A stretch of 64,000 bases of DNA from Lingula anatina (GCF_001039355.2 NW_019775606.1:121562-185561); one strand, 5' to 3'; positions 37,308-48,372 are shown, numbered from the stretch's first letter. Made by a program: numbers and translations. Notes: a model not told the origin generated them from the letters alone.

Positions 37308-38762
37308 CAAAATGGTGTACCATTATGAGGTTCGAAGTCATCAGTATACAGGTATTTGCCGTCGCGGGGGGTAGTAAGGATCCAGTGACGCCCACCCACC
37401 ACCTGGGCGAAGATGGTTTCCGTGACGTCAAGATGAATGTCGGTGCTCGACCACCCGGCGTTGAAGAACATAGCTACTTGTTTCAGCTAAAATTAAAAAA
37501 GTTTCCAAATATGTAATAATGATCGCAACAATGATTATGTTGCAAATGCTCAAAACCGATGGAGGGCAAGGATTTTTCTTAATTTTAATAATAATCATAA
37601 ACGCTGGCCTAGGTGTTAAAGACGCTGCCGTGTTTAACTAATATATTTTAGATCTTATAAGCGTTGTGTTTAAAAAAAACACAACTATATTTTAATAAGT
37701 TTATTTTGTTGCGTCATGATGTTGGTCAACCGAGTCAAACAGAACGAAAATGAGGAATGGTCTATATTTCAACAGGAAATATTCAATATTTTAACGCTTC
37801 ATTCTCAACCTACCATTTTCAGCAACCCTTCACAAGCGACAAAACCCGGGAATGTGAGATCTTCAGCCATCTCTGGACTGATAGTGGAGTCCATATAGAT
37901 CTTTTCCTTCCTATATGTACTGTGTAACAAAACCAAGAAAACATGCAATGAGCATTCCAAAATTAGCAAGCAAAGAAGAGGCACCGAATCAGGACTACCA
38001 GTACAAGTAACTGTGAAGCCCGTGAGGTTCGAGTGGATTTTCCTTTCCTGAACATGTGTCCTTGTACACCGTCAAACGACCTCCCCCTTTCCAAAAATAA
38101 AATAAAATAAAATAAAATAAAATAAAATAAAATAAGAAGAAAGAAAAAGAAAACTTTAATACTTTAAACAGTCATGGGTTGTGTATTGGAATTGAAATCA
38201 GCATTCCATAATTAACAAGCAAAGAAGAAGCGCCGAATCGGGGCTATTCCGAAAAGTCAGAGTAGATCTTTATTCCCTGTATACTAGTGTATACGACCCC
38301 CCTTCCATAATAAAAAAAGAGAAAAACAAAAGAAAATCTAATTAATGTTTTAAATAGGCATGGGTTGTGTATCGGAAATTAAGCTTTATCATTCATTAGG
38401 GATAGCACGTGCGTCACTTCTGGACAATTCAATGAACTGTCGGAACACGGAGAAAGACGGTGAACGACGTGCGGTTCATGTACCTGAGATATGGAAGAAA
38501 CTCTAGGGCTTTTAAGTAGTTATTTACCCCTTTTACATGTCATAGAGATTTTATTGAGCAAGTGTACAGGAACCTTTGATAAAAGAATAAGCTGGCGTTG
38601 GCTGTGCCTAAGATATTCGCGGATTTCTGTCCAAATCATCATTTCCTTTTTCCTTCAGGTTTGCTTGGTGTTTCTTGAGGTCTGATTTTTTTTTGCCGTC
38701 CAGCCAGTTAAAAAAAACTGTTTATTACGTCGAGCACACCCCCTTGCAATATACCTACATCA

Positions 38763-38842
<80 letters not shown>

Positions 38843-39969
38843 TGATTTCTTAGTGCTCTCCTTGCTTAACTTCTTTAAGAATAAAGAGAAGTGAAAACCC
38901 CAATGACCCTATATCCCGTGTTATTCACAAACCCTCTTCCTTTTATTCTATTCACTAGTAGGCCTACATCTAAAGGTGCTGCATCCTATACTCCTGTGGG
39001 GACAAGAGAATCACGTCACCGTGACTGTCACGCTGTGCTGTCACATTGACAACAGCACATAAAGCTATCTAATGTCGACAAAAATCTATGATTAGTACCG
39101 AAAATGGGTCACTTGCAAATCCTGTCTCCCATACAGGTGATGTTACACATAACACAGCTTGTTGCTTGTTATGAGACGTAAATACACTTGCTCTTCTGCA
39201 AGTGAAAATATACAACGTTCTTTCGTAGCTACTAACTTCATTTTCCTTTACTCTTAGCCGAGCCTTATAACGTTAGCTGTTACAAAATTGTATATAAGAT
39301 TTTATTAATTTTTCTAGCGGCATAGAAGACCTCTGGGAGTGATTATTCTTCAGCTAATGATCAAAATTTTAGAATTACATCTCAAATCTCGCCTATTAAA
39401 GCATAAGTTAGTATAACTACATTAAAGTTGTGGATAACGTGTGCTTATTTTTATTTCAAGAAAAAAAGAAAAACACATGCAGTTACTGGGAGAAGCCGCC
39501 ATTCAATGCAATTATGTACATAATTAAAAGGAATACATGAAAGTACTAACTCTAAGAAATCTGTCATGGGCATGTCGACGTAGGCCGGATGGTTCTCGTC
39601 AGAGAGGTTTCTCCAGTGGACATTAAAAAAGCTGTGGCCGAACCTCTCTCGTAGGTAGTCCTCGTTTTTCCATTTCTGAACAGCAGGCCAGTGCTTCAGG
39701 GCCCCCTTGACCACCAGCGGCACGGACTTGCGCACGTAGTCCCTGTAAAACACCTCCGGGTCTGGGAAAAAGTCCAACGTGGTGATGTGCCCGTAATTCT
39801 GGGCTTGTTCCCCGAATCGTTGCATGTGGCCCTTTAAATTACCAGTGTCACTTGGGTCGTCTGTTGACATCAACGGGAAGAATTGGCCGAGGTTTGGTCC
39901 CCAGATGCTCCATGCAATCGCCAGTAAAACCGGAACGGCGCCCGCGTAGAACTTAGCTTTGGTCTCCAT
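34688..39969 (-). CDS. JmjC/cupin_8 oxygenase - aldo-keto reductase fusion protein
   Basis: Seven exons join in phase into 641 codons: 39969-39551, 37919-37814, 37486-37321, 37063-36797, 36450-36310, 35764-35680 and 35429-34688. Residues 8-25 form a signal-anchor-like segment. Residues 60-310 are a cupin_8/JmjC 2-oxoglutarate, Fe(II) oxygenase fold with HLD (193-195) and distal His272 in PEGWFHQV as metal ligands. From residue 357 an aldo-keto reductase begins: FLLKSGYEMPMLGLGLGG hairpin, GYRLFDT, IIVK (Lys429), SIGVSNF, AHSVLG and VVPKSSNP. Exon 5 carries both the end of the JmjC part and the AKR hairpin, so the two halves share an exon. AKR Tyr and His catalytic positions are Asp403 and Lys462. 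It is likely a membrane-tethered bifunctional or pseudoenzyme protein; the substrate is unknown. The alternative, two adjacent genes, would need a start at Met328 in exon 5. Confidence 0.82.
37264..37305. repeat. (GA)n beside an exon 3 donor
   Basis: A pure GA run on plus (CT on the transcribed strand) lies 15 bp into the intron after exon 3 of the fusion gene. Confidence 0.97.
37950..38345. repeat. Imperfect direct repeat in fusion-gene intron 1
   Basis: 'agcattcc.aattarcaag' and 'caaagaagargcrccgaatc' followed by '...tacgaccccc' recur about 245 bp apart (37953-38150 and 38198-38345). The first unit ends in an (AAAAT)n tract at 38093-38135. Confidence 0.75.
38766..38839. repeat. (TG)n(AG)n microsatellite
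   Basis: The same two-part structure as at 12838-12916. Confidence 0.97.
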
Positions 39970-41417
39970 GTTATGCGGAAATATGTAGTAAACGCAGGAC
40001 GTGTCCCAGTAAAGTCTTATATGGGCCTATAACTTCAAGATATGCGCTCGACTTAACTAACTGCGCAACAATAAAAGTTTGTTCCGCTTCGTGTGAAATG
40101 ACACGTCGGGTCGTAAGAGCTATATACTGTATGTATATAAGTTGTGCGGCGCATTTTACATGATCAACAAGACTGGGATGCACCAGGGCGCATTCAGGTG
40201 CTTTCATTTCTCTCTTTAAATATCCATTAAAGGAATAATAACTCTTCGTATGAGATTTATATTTCACAACAAAAACATTGTGAACAACTCGTAGAAATAT
40301 AATATATTCTGTTGTACCACAAAAACGGCAGTTATAGCTATTATTCTGATATCTGAGCTTGTCTTTAGACCACGTGACCTCCATTGATGGCTATACTCTG
40401 TTATAATCTCTGAAGAGGAAAAAAAACATTTTTAGAAAAAAAAAACAGGGACTAACTTTGAATGTAAAAATGGATTCATTAACCATTGGTAAGTATTGAA
40501 AAATTGTTGTTTACTCCGGGAAAATTCATTTTTTGGCCAAAATGAAGAGTTATTATCCCTTTAAAAGTGTACAGTGACATAGTATTGGCCTCACACCCAG
40601 GTTGGTTAATTTTACTCTCTGACAACAGGGTGAGCTAGTAGTCTGTTACAAAAATGTTCAATGGCCCACAGATTACTTTTGCATACTATTTTTCAGTACC
40701 CTGATATTAGAGGGTAGGTTAATTGAATCTAATTACTTTCGGCAGAGAAGACTTTTGAAATGGGAACACTACACTCTTCCACAGACCCGTCTCACTTTTA
40801 CTAAATATAGGTCAAATTATGCAGAAAGGACATTACACAAAAAGTTAGGAATTTTGATGAAATTTTCAGGACAGAAATGGGATTTTTGATGGTGGGTAAT
40901 CAATTAACTAACGAAATAATTAATTGATAATTGTTAATAAGGATAATTGATAATTGAGTTATTTAATTGATCATTAAATTAATTGATAAATAATTAATAA
41001 TAATGAGAAATGAGTTGTCTTCGTGCACGTTTGCGCTCTTTGGGAAAACTAATCAGGTGTTGTTCTCGTTATGACATCAGTGTACTTACGCTTCCAACAT
41101 TACACTGGTTTCTCATAAAACAGTAATTATAAAACATTTTAAAAGGATAGCAATTTTTTTGTCTTGGCAAAAAAAACCAAAAAAAACATAAAAAAAAAAA
41201 AAAAACGGATTTTCCTTGGGTGAACGACGATTTTCACTTAGCAATGGTTAATTAATCCAAAGTCATTCAAAAACAGTCCAAATATTTTTTGTAAAAAGTC
41301 TGGAATCTTTTGAAATAACATCTTAACAGATTATTACGGATGTATAGCCACCTATGAAGGCCCACGTGGTTTGCTGGCAAGCACAGACTCCAGACATCCC
41401 CAGAAATGCACTGCATN
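39970..41417. other. 5' flank of fusion gene and AT-rich spacer
   Basis: Upstream of the fusion gene start is 1.4 kb without a supportable exon. A TATATA-rich stretch at 40118-40142 could serve as a core promoter for the minus-strand gene, but this is weak. 40895-41005 is an extreme AT tract of 'taattgat' words. A single N at 41417 marks the join to the duplicated peptide-gene region. Confidence 0.4.
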
Positions 41418-41561
41418 TAGAACAATTTCGATAATTTTAAATATTTCTGTTATTTGTTACAATGAAATCATTATGAAGTATAAAGCTGATATGAACCGTT
41501 GTTATCCCTTAAAGATAGCATTGACTTCTTCAGTGAGACATTATGATCCGTTCGATCCCTT

Positions 41562-41768
41562 AGACTGCGTTCCCATTAACCCATCGTACTAGCTGGATCG
41601 ATCTAACTTTGCAGGGCTTCTCGCCCAAGTGTTTTCAGTTAATTACCCCCTAGTAGCTTAGGTAGGCGTTTCAGACATTTAAGCCACTTTCAGTAAATGC
41701 AATTAAGCAAGAATCCCCGCAGAGTTAGATCGATTCAGCTAGTGCTATTGGGTTTATGGGCACGCTCC
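41562..41768. mobile_element. MITE family A in unit 1 (first)
   Basis: Inverse arms: 'gtactagctggatcgatcta' and 'tagatcgattcagctagtg'. The centre contains 'ttaattaccccctagtagc'. The orthologous copy in unit 2 is at 47694-47898. Confidence 0.75.
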
Positions 41769-41803
41769 CTTTGTGAACATGCCACACTGTCAGAGACCAT
41801 GCC

Positions 41804-42051
41804 CAGACCCTATCGTACTAACTGCCGATCGATCTATCTCCAAGGGGATTCTCGCTAAATTGCAATCACTTTAAGCGGCTTAGTTGTCTGGCACGCCTAC
41901 TGAAACTGTTAGGGGGTAATTAACTATCGCTTAGCAGCTTCAGTAGGCGTATCAAACATGTAAGCCACTTAAGCTGAAAGCAATTTAGCGAGAAATTCCT
42001 TGGATATGGATCGATCTTGTTAGATCGATCTAGGTATGGAAACCCAGTCTT
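41804..42051. mobile_element. MITE family A in unit 1 (second)
   Basis: Fold-back: 'gctaaattgcaatcacttta' pairs with the inverse 'aagctgaaagcaatttagc', and 'gcacgcctactgaaactgtt' with 'agcttcagtaggcgtat'. The outer ends carry 'gatcgatctatctcc' and 'gatcgatctaggtatgg'. Confidence 0.78.
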
Positions 42052-42179
42052 AAACGTACATGTAGCATGCTGACCCATTCCCCGTCGCCAGTGATGACTG
42101 GTGCGCAGATAGCAAACCATGTCACAGGAGCGTTGGCTGGGGGTAGAGTGGGGGATAACCACCCAAAACAGATATATAT

Positions 42180-42740
42180 ATAATAAGTTTATCTATACAT
42201 AGCAACCACAAGGTTGAATTGTACATTAACTGGAAAATTACAAAAAATTACAAATTAAAACATTTACATAAAATAAAAGATATACAATAAGACCAAAATG
42301 AGTTCAAAAATAACTTAAGCACAAACCTCTAAAAGTTTGATAAAAGCAAAGGGGCTAAAATAAAAGATATATTATAAAGACCAGGATAAGTTCCAAAATA
42401 AAACACAGACCACGAAAAGTGTGATAAGGAAAAAGGAATAAAAGTATTTTTTAAATGTCGGTTCTGAGTTTTGGTAAAACTAAAATTTGATTGCCTATGC
42501 CTTAGTTTTCTGTGTGGTTTTAACTGTGTGGTATTAAAATAAGTAATTCAGCTCGTTCCTGTCGTTTTTTTATTTTTGCAAAGAATGATTGGCAAAATCC
42601 TATGCGCCGCTCTTTCAGAGTAACGAGTCTGGCTTTGACAAGGGCATCAACATGTGGTAATAAAGGGAATATAATTCTTAGTGCCCTCGACTGGATAGAT
42701 TCTATTATTTCCATTGTTCCCTGGTTAATGCATGACCGAA
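42180..42740 (-). mobile_element. Non-LTR retrotransposon (LINE) 3' remnant
   Basis: The minus-strand frame 42714-42520 encodes IESIQSRALRIIFP, DAL, TLKERR and FFAKIKK. This is the pattern found at the C-terminal end of many Jockey/CR1-like reverse transcriptase polyproteins. A short AT-rich tail with AATAAAAGATAT follows. It is only the last about 65 codons of a normally about 900-codon protein, so it is a dead 5'-truncated copy. The unit 2 copy is frameshifted. Confidence 0.75.
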
Positions 42741-42786
42741 GAGTGGTTCCCCCCCCCCCTTCTACCCTCTACCAGGGTGGCAGATA

Positions 42787-43650
42787 CAGGCCCGTAGCCA
42801 GGGGGGGGGGGGGGGGGGGGTGGAAAAACACCCTTTTTGGGGGGAAAGGGCCCCCCTCGGGGAAAATTTTTTCCTGGGTTCTTGAGTTTTTTTGGAAAAA
42901 GGNNNNNNNNNNNNNNNNNNNNNNNNNNNNNNNNNNNNNNNNNNNNNNNNNNNNNNNNNNNNNNNNNNNNNNNNNNNNNNNNNNNNNNNNNNNNNNNNNN
43001 NNNNNNNNNNNNNNNNNNNNNNNNNNNNNNNNNNNNNNNNNNNNNNNNNNNNNNNNNNNNNNNNNNNNNNNNNNNNNNNNNNNNNNNNNNNNNNNNNNNN
43101 NNNNNNNNNNNNNNNNNNNNNNNNNNNNNNNNNNNNNNNNNNNNNNNNNNNNNNNNNNNNNNNNNNNNNNNNNNNNNNNNNNNNNNNNNNNNNNNNNNNN
43201 NNNNNNNNNNNNNNNNNNNNNNNNNNNNNNNNNNNNNNNNNNNNNNNNNNNNNNNNNNNNNNNNNNNNNNNNNNNNNNNNNNNNNNNNNNNNNNNNNNNN
43301 NNNNNNNNNNNNNNNNNNNNNNNNNNNNNNNNNNNNNNNNNNNNNNNNNNNNNNNNNNNNNNNNNNNNNNNNNNNNNNNNNNNNNNNNNNNNNNNNNNNN
43401 NNNNNNNNNNNNNNNNNNNNNNNNNNNNNNNNNNNNNNNNNNNNNNNNNNNNNNNNNNNNNNNNNNNNNNNNNNNNNNNNNNNNNNNNNNNNNNNNNNNN
43501 NNTTGGGGGGTTCAGAAAGAACCGCCTCTTTTGGTGGGAAAAGGTCCACTCTGGGTAAAATTTGATCTAGGTTCATGAAGTTTTTATGGAAAAAGGTCCA
43601 CTTTTTCAGAAAAAGAACCCCCACTTTTGAAATTGTTGGCTACGGGCCTG
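42787..43650. mobile_element. hAT-like element with AGATA duplication, interrupted by gap
   Basis: Ends are CAGGCCCGTAGCCA and TGGCTACGGGCCTG, exact inverses, flanked by AGATA on both sides (42782-42786 and 43651-43655). In unit 2 the same place (near 48850) reads straight through 'ggcagatattatt', the empty site with one AGATA. The interior has a G-run, 'aaaaaggtccactttt'-type repeats and a 600-N gap, so coding capacity cannot be judged. Frames spanning the Ns are meaningless. Confidence 0.88.
42903..43502. other. Assembly gap (600 N)
   Basis: A run of Ns inside the hAT-like element. The size is probably an estimate. Confidence 0.99.
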
Positions 43651-44884
43651 AGATATTATTGGTAAATTTTCAATGACAGTCTGTTTATCTAAAGACATAT
43701 CTGTAAACATGTTGTGAAAAGTCAATCTCTCGCCCTGGTATACGGTACCTCCCTCACCCGTTTCTTGTTTTTATGACTGATGCCGTTGAAATGGGGGAGG
43801 AGGGTATGTCAGATATGTTCCACTATCCCACCTGCTTCGTCGCCTGTAAAGATTGGACCCACTCTCAGCCTAATATGCCGTTTTTATCTGATGCAATATT
43901 TCCTAAATGATCCTTTTAATTTTTTTTATTTTGATCGAAAGAGACTTCACGTGCAACAAGGAAATAATTTTCTGAACTTAACATTGTTTGTCATGATATT
44001 AACCCATTATCTTGAAAATGAGTCGTCTGCACTATTACATGTAAGTGCATGGTTACAAAATCGAACTACGTACATAGGACCACACTGCCGAAGATGATAT
44101 CTCTGCATCATTTAAGGCGCATTTCCAATACAGCTGTTACGTCTCGACTTCACACCGTAGTCTTTTACCTTACCCGTTTCCAATTGTGTGATAACATGTT
44201 TAATTCAGACCGCCACCAATTTAACTTTTTTTCCTTTGCAGTGATCGTGATCAGGACAATAGATAGAGTTGATGTCCCCTTGTTTATAAACCGTTGCTCC
44301 TGCGGTCTGCGATGATGGCACCACATTAAGTTAAGTCGCTAGAGATAATGTGGAAATACACCTTGGGAGAAAAAGGATTCGCGTGCCCAAAGGGGTTTCT
44401 TTGTTTGTTTACTGATAGTGGTGGTCTGAGTTGTTTGTCACCATTATCCAAAAACCAGATGAGTAAATAAAGCTGCTAGTACTTGATACAATCATGGAAG
44501 TATATCATGGATTTACTTCACCTGATACAATGTAGGCACGTTTACTCTAGACTAAGGTGGACCGCTTTAAAATCGACCCCAATAGTGTTGATTGCGATCA
44601 AACCAGAGAATTTGTTCCAAGCATGGTTAATTTGGTTTGTCATCGACCAGTAGTAGCTGTGATGTTGCTTCCCGTAGCTGTATTCAGTGCACTTCAAGCA
44701 TGCTAATCTGACTAGACTGCAATCAACCCAGTGAGTGCACAGTTTGCTGCCTAGTTATTACACTCTCTTTGCAGTTGGTTTGCGGCTGCTTTGGGTCTGA
44801 ATCTCCAATCTGAGCAAAATTGTACAATTGATTATCAAACTCGGTTTAGCTGCAGAAGTTTCATGATCTTATTTAGAATTCAGA

Positions 44885-45072
44885 AGTAATCTAGATGACC
44901 ATTGTGTGATGGCACACCAAGTTCGTTAAAGTGTCTCATGTCGATGGTCATCAAATTGTGGTTAAAGGCTTATGACCGATGATCTATTTATTAAATGGAC
45001 ATGTAGCACTCATTAACGTGATGTGTCACCGCAGGCGTTACAGTAGGATGCCCCCCTGTTTTAATATAAATA
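44885..45072 (+). promoter_or_regulatory. Promoter module of peptide gene 1
   Basis: About 180 bp, from 'gatgaccattgtgtgatggc' to the TATA box TATAAATA at 45065-45072, is conserved in all four units while sequence further upstream diverges. The TATA box lies 95 bp before the ATG, placing transcription start near 45095-45100. Conserved words include 'acaccaagttcgttaaa', 'catgtcgatggtcatcaaat' and 'cgatgtgtcaccg'-like stretches. No factor can be named with confidence. Confidence 0.75.
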
Positions 45073-45159
45073 GAGGCCAGTCAAACATACCTACATAGGA
45101 TTTTAAACAACGATATTCTCTTATTCTTAAATTAACTGATCGACTCTGAACGCAGCATC

Positions 45160-46110
45160 ATGAGAGCAAAATATTCCGTCGCTCTTCTCACTGGTGAGTA
45201 CAGAATCAGCCTCAACTGAAGGAGGCGATAAAGAAAATATTTGGTGATAAATAATATTTTTCTTTTTCTGAAAAAAGGGCGTGCGTGGGCGCGTGTGTGT
45301 AGTTGTGGTACAAATTATTTTCAGTCTTCATGTTTTTTATGTTAGTTTGTAAAATGTTGTTAGTTTTCTCACTATCATCCATTTCTTGATCCATATGCAG
45401 TTTGACATTGCTTACATGTAAGTTGTCCTAACCGGCAAGCATTGGGCAATCGTCACAACTATTAAACAGGTGTGAAAAACAGGTATTGGTAATACTGGTT
45501 ATAGAAATGATTCAAGATGACCCAAATGGATTGTAATTTAGCGTAAATATCGAGCCCGATTTCGCAGGAGCCATAGCTTGGTGTGGCCAGAAATAATGAC
45601 ATAGATAGAAGAGAATGCGCTGCGGTGTCGAATTAAAGCTGACAAAACTAATCCACTGAAATACTCCAATTTTTCCTCTTTTAAGGGATTAAAATATCCG
45701 TAGAATTACAATGTATTGCACAAATAAGAATTCACCATAGTTTTGTGAGGTGAGCCACTTTTGTTTTGCTGTGTAAAGCGTTTTTCTCGACACATTCTCA
45801 TTCTTAGAGTAAGAAAACCCCACCGTTTTGAGGATTTTAGCACGTTTTCTTATTTATGACTAGAAGCACAACTTTCACCGTTTACCTTTGAATTTCAGTT
45901 TTCATCTTGATCAGCGCTACTACTGCCCAAACTATCACCATACCTAATGGCTGTATCGTAACTGGAGCATTGTATTGTCGCGTACAGTGTTTCTTCAGAA
46001 GCAGATTTCAGGGATGCTGTGGGGCCGGCGGCAACTCAACTAACTGCTACTGCAATGGGCCGGCATCTCTTCTAAGCATTCCACCCAATTTTGTAAGTAT
46101 TCATATCTAG

Positions 46111-46148
<38 letters not shown>

Positions 46149-46808
46149 ACGCTACCAAACCAAGAAAATTTACATCCTTGAGCCCAACATAATATGGTTA
46201 AATTTCAATCAAGGAAGTGCCGCGTTTTATACGTGTATTTGCCGAGGGAAACAAAATATTTTTTCTTACAGGCGCACAGAAAAATTTTGTATCCGCCAGT
46301 ATCCTATACCATATCACGCCCTGCCTTATATTATAAAAATGATTCATGTAACACAGGGGAGGACCAAGGATTATGCGAAGGGGGGTTCGTTTTTTAGGAG
46401 TGGCAGCCTCGGATACGAAGCCTACCCTCGCCTCTGGCGATCTTATCCATTTTTCTTGTATCTCTTTATGATGTATAGGCCTAACGCTATATTTATTCTC
46501 TTTATTTATTATGTCATATATATGGTTGTAAAAGAGCATTTCTGTGCTCAATAAATTATTATCATTATTATTATTTTGAACACTTGCACCGTTCATGTTT
46601 TACATACCAGATACCATTTATATTTTATGTATTCTTGTAAAATGCATACTACTACCTTTCACTATGGACATGCGTGTAACCATTATGCATAATATCAAAC
46701 ATATACAAAGGCATTTTACTGAATTCTATAAATCGACATACAGTAGTTTAAAGATGCTTTTGTTGATTATTCTTTCAGGGCACGGTGCCAACTGAATGCA
46801 GCGTTTAA
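45160..46808 (+). CDS. Secreted 8-Cys CS-alpha-beta-like peptide, copy 1
   Basis: Three exons, 45160-45193, 45899-46092 and 46779-46808, give an 85-residue precursor. Intron 1 (phase 1) splits the signal peptide after codon 11; intron 2 is phase 0. Residues 1-21 are a signal peptide (hydrophobic VALLTVFILIS, small residues before Gln22). The mature part of about 63 residues has cysteines at 30, 38, 42, 51, 52, 61, 63 and 83, spaced C-x7-C-x3-C-x8-CC-x8-C-x-C-x19-C. CxxxC followed by GxC...CxC is the scaffold of CS-alpha-beta defensins, with a gamma-core-like GCC-x8-C. The mature peptide is basic between Cys38 and Cys51. An antimicrobial role is inference from the scaffold, the signal peptide and the tandem family. 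An ion-channel ligand or signalling peptide is possible. An AATAAA at 47004 may end the transcript. Confidence 0.88.
46110..46145. repeat. (CT)n in intron 2 of copy 1
   Basis: A simple repeat just after the exon 2 donor. Copy 2 has a shorter run at the same site (50972-50993). Confidence 0.95.
46345..46580. mobile_element. Possible retroposon in intron 2 (units 1 and 2)
   Basis: A segment from 'caggggaggaccaaggat' to 'ctcaataaattattat' with an ATT repeat is present in units 1 and 2 (second copy 51299-51535). In unit 3 the site holds only an AAT microsatellite. The polyadenylation-like word and repeat tail suggest a retroposon, but I cannot assign a family. Confidence 0.4.
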
Positions 46809-47693
46809 TTCATAAAGTGGTATATACAGTACAACCATAAGCGTTTTCTGAAGAATAGAACTTAACACAATCTCGGCGGTTTCTTCTATTGATGAAAATA
46901 ACAAATGAAATAGACAAAATGGATTCAGACAAGGAAAGAAAGATAATCATATACATCCTGCGGAACCGATGATCCACTGTGGATGCCATTTTATCTATGC
47001 ATTAATAAAGGTTGTTGGAAACGAAAAAGGGAACATTAAAAAAAAAGAAAAAAAAAACATCGTGAACATTATTCGGTTTCCAACCGCAACAGTAGCCGAG
47101 GGATTCACATATATTTCCAACGTTCAATTTGATGACTTTTGACCTAGAAATTTGGTTGGTTTCACAATAAATGTAAATGTATATAGGGAACACTTTTTGT
47201 CTTCCTTATTTGTGGACGACTTGTCCAATTCCGCCATGATATCTATCTATCTATTTATCTTATTGAGAAAAGGAGAAATTATCCATTACACTGGGTTAAC
47301 TCTGCTTGTTGAGCAACTGTCGTCATATAATATTTGCTGATCATTTCATAAAAACTCTCTTTGTCATTGGGAAAAAACAAAATAAACCTGAGAGTGACAT
47401 AAAATCATAGTANGCTACTTAACAATGGGCTGAGCACTTATCACAGAGTCTGTGTGCCATGCCATTCTTGTGCTGTGATTGGTTAGTTGAGTCACGTGAA
47501 GGCCTACTGTTGCGACCTCGCGTATCGCGTGAATGCTGCACATTTCTGGCCATGACAATTTCGATAATTTTTTATATTTCTGTTTTTTGTTACAATGAAA
47601 TCATTATGAAGTATAAAGCTGATATGAACCGTTGTTATCCCTTTAAGATAGCATTGACTTCTTCAGTGAGACATTATGGTCTGTTCGATCCCT

Positions 47694-47898
47694 TAGACTG
47701 CGTTCCCATTAACCCATCGTACTAGCTGGATCGATCTAACTCTGCAGGGCTTCTCGCCCAAGTGCTTTCAATTAATTACCCCCTAGTAGCTTGAGTAGGC
47801 GTTTCAGACATTTAAGCCACTTACAGTGAATGCAATTAAGCAAGAATCCCCGCAGAGTTAGATCGATTCAGCTAGTGCGATGGGTTTATGGGCACGCT
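47694..47898. mobile_element. MITE family A in unit 2 (first)
   Basis: Orthologue of 41562-41768 with a few substitutions. Confidence 0.75.
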
Positions 47899-47934
47899 CC
47901 CTTTGTGAACACGTCACATTGTTACAGACCATTC

Positions 47935-48372
47935 CCAGACCCTAACGTACTAACTGTCGATCGATCTATCTCCGAGGGGATTCTCGCTAAATTGCAATCA
48001 CTTTAAGCGGCTTAGATGTCTGGCACGCCTACTGAAGCTGTTAGGGGGTAATTAACTATCGCTTAGCAGCTTCAGTAGGCGTATCAAACATGTAAGCCAC
48101 TTAAGCTGAAAGCAATTTAGCGAGAAATCAATCGAGAAATTCCTTGGATATGGGACGAGCTTAATTACTTATTAACCACACAGAAAAATAAGGTATATGC
48201 AGTCAAATTTTAGTGTACCAAAATTCAAAACCGACATTTTAATAATACCTTTATTCCCTTTTCCTTATCACACTTTTCGTGGTCTGTGTTTTATTTTGGA
48301 ACTTATCCTGGTCTTTACTATATATCTTTTATTTTATCTAACAAGATCGATCTAGGTATGGGAACCCAGTCT
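47935..48372. mobile_element. MITE family A in unit 2 (second), split by inverted LINE tail
   Basis: Orthologue of 41804-42051. Between 'attccttggatatgg' and 'gatcgatctagg' it contains about 195 bp that is the inverted copy of the LINE tail found in direct orientation at 48485-48620. The junction word 'atctaacaagatc' is itself inverted relative to unit 1. Confidence 0.7.

Larger units (their letters stand above)
36310..39969 (-). other. JmjC/cupin_8 oxygenase half (exons 1-5)
   Basis: Iron- and 2-oxoglutarate-dependent hydroxylase/demethylase-type domain. The facial triad His193-Leu-Asp195 and His272 is complete. The residue after HxD where many FIH-like members have Asn is Thr (HLDVTETIFAQ). 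The 2-oxoglutarate-binding Lys of FIH-type proteins (G-x-K) appears as Arg208 in GGRHW. The N-terminus is a short cytosolic stub followed by one hydrophobic helix, so the domain may face the lumen or lie on a membrane. The frame ending at 36254 runs into the intron after the GTATGT donor at 36309 and is not the true C-terminus. Confidence 0.88.
41419..47390 (+). repeat. Segmental duplication unit 1 (peptide gene 1)
   Basis: Colinear with 47551-52340 over nearly its whole length at high identity: the same MITE pair, LINE remnant, promoter, gene and downstream sequence. It carries an extra transposon with a 600-N gap (42787-43650) that unit 2 lacks. It is bounded by single Ns at 41417 and 47413, so unit order depends on scaffolding. 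Confidence 0.85.

Noticed and set aside
39971-40384. 137-codon frame just upstream of the fusion gene
   Set aside because: It ends two bases before the fusion start and has no domain or conserved pattern; probably leader or promoter sequence.
42602-43624. Long open frames on both strands across the gap
   Set aside because: They are open only because they contain 600 Ns. The real bases are transposon ends and homopolymer runs.
44049-44315. 88-codon frame identical in units 1 and 2
   Set aside because: In unit 3 the same DNA is frame-disrupted, so nothing suggests a protein under selection.
46198-46596. 132-codon minus-strand frame repeated in unit 2
   Set aside because: It overlaps intron 2 of the peptide gene and a probable retroposon with ATT repeats. 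It is conserved only because the unit was duplicated recently.
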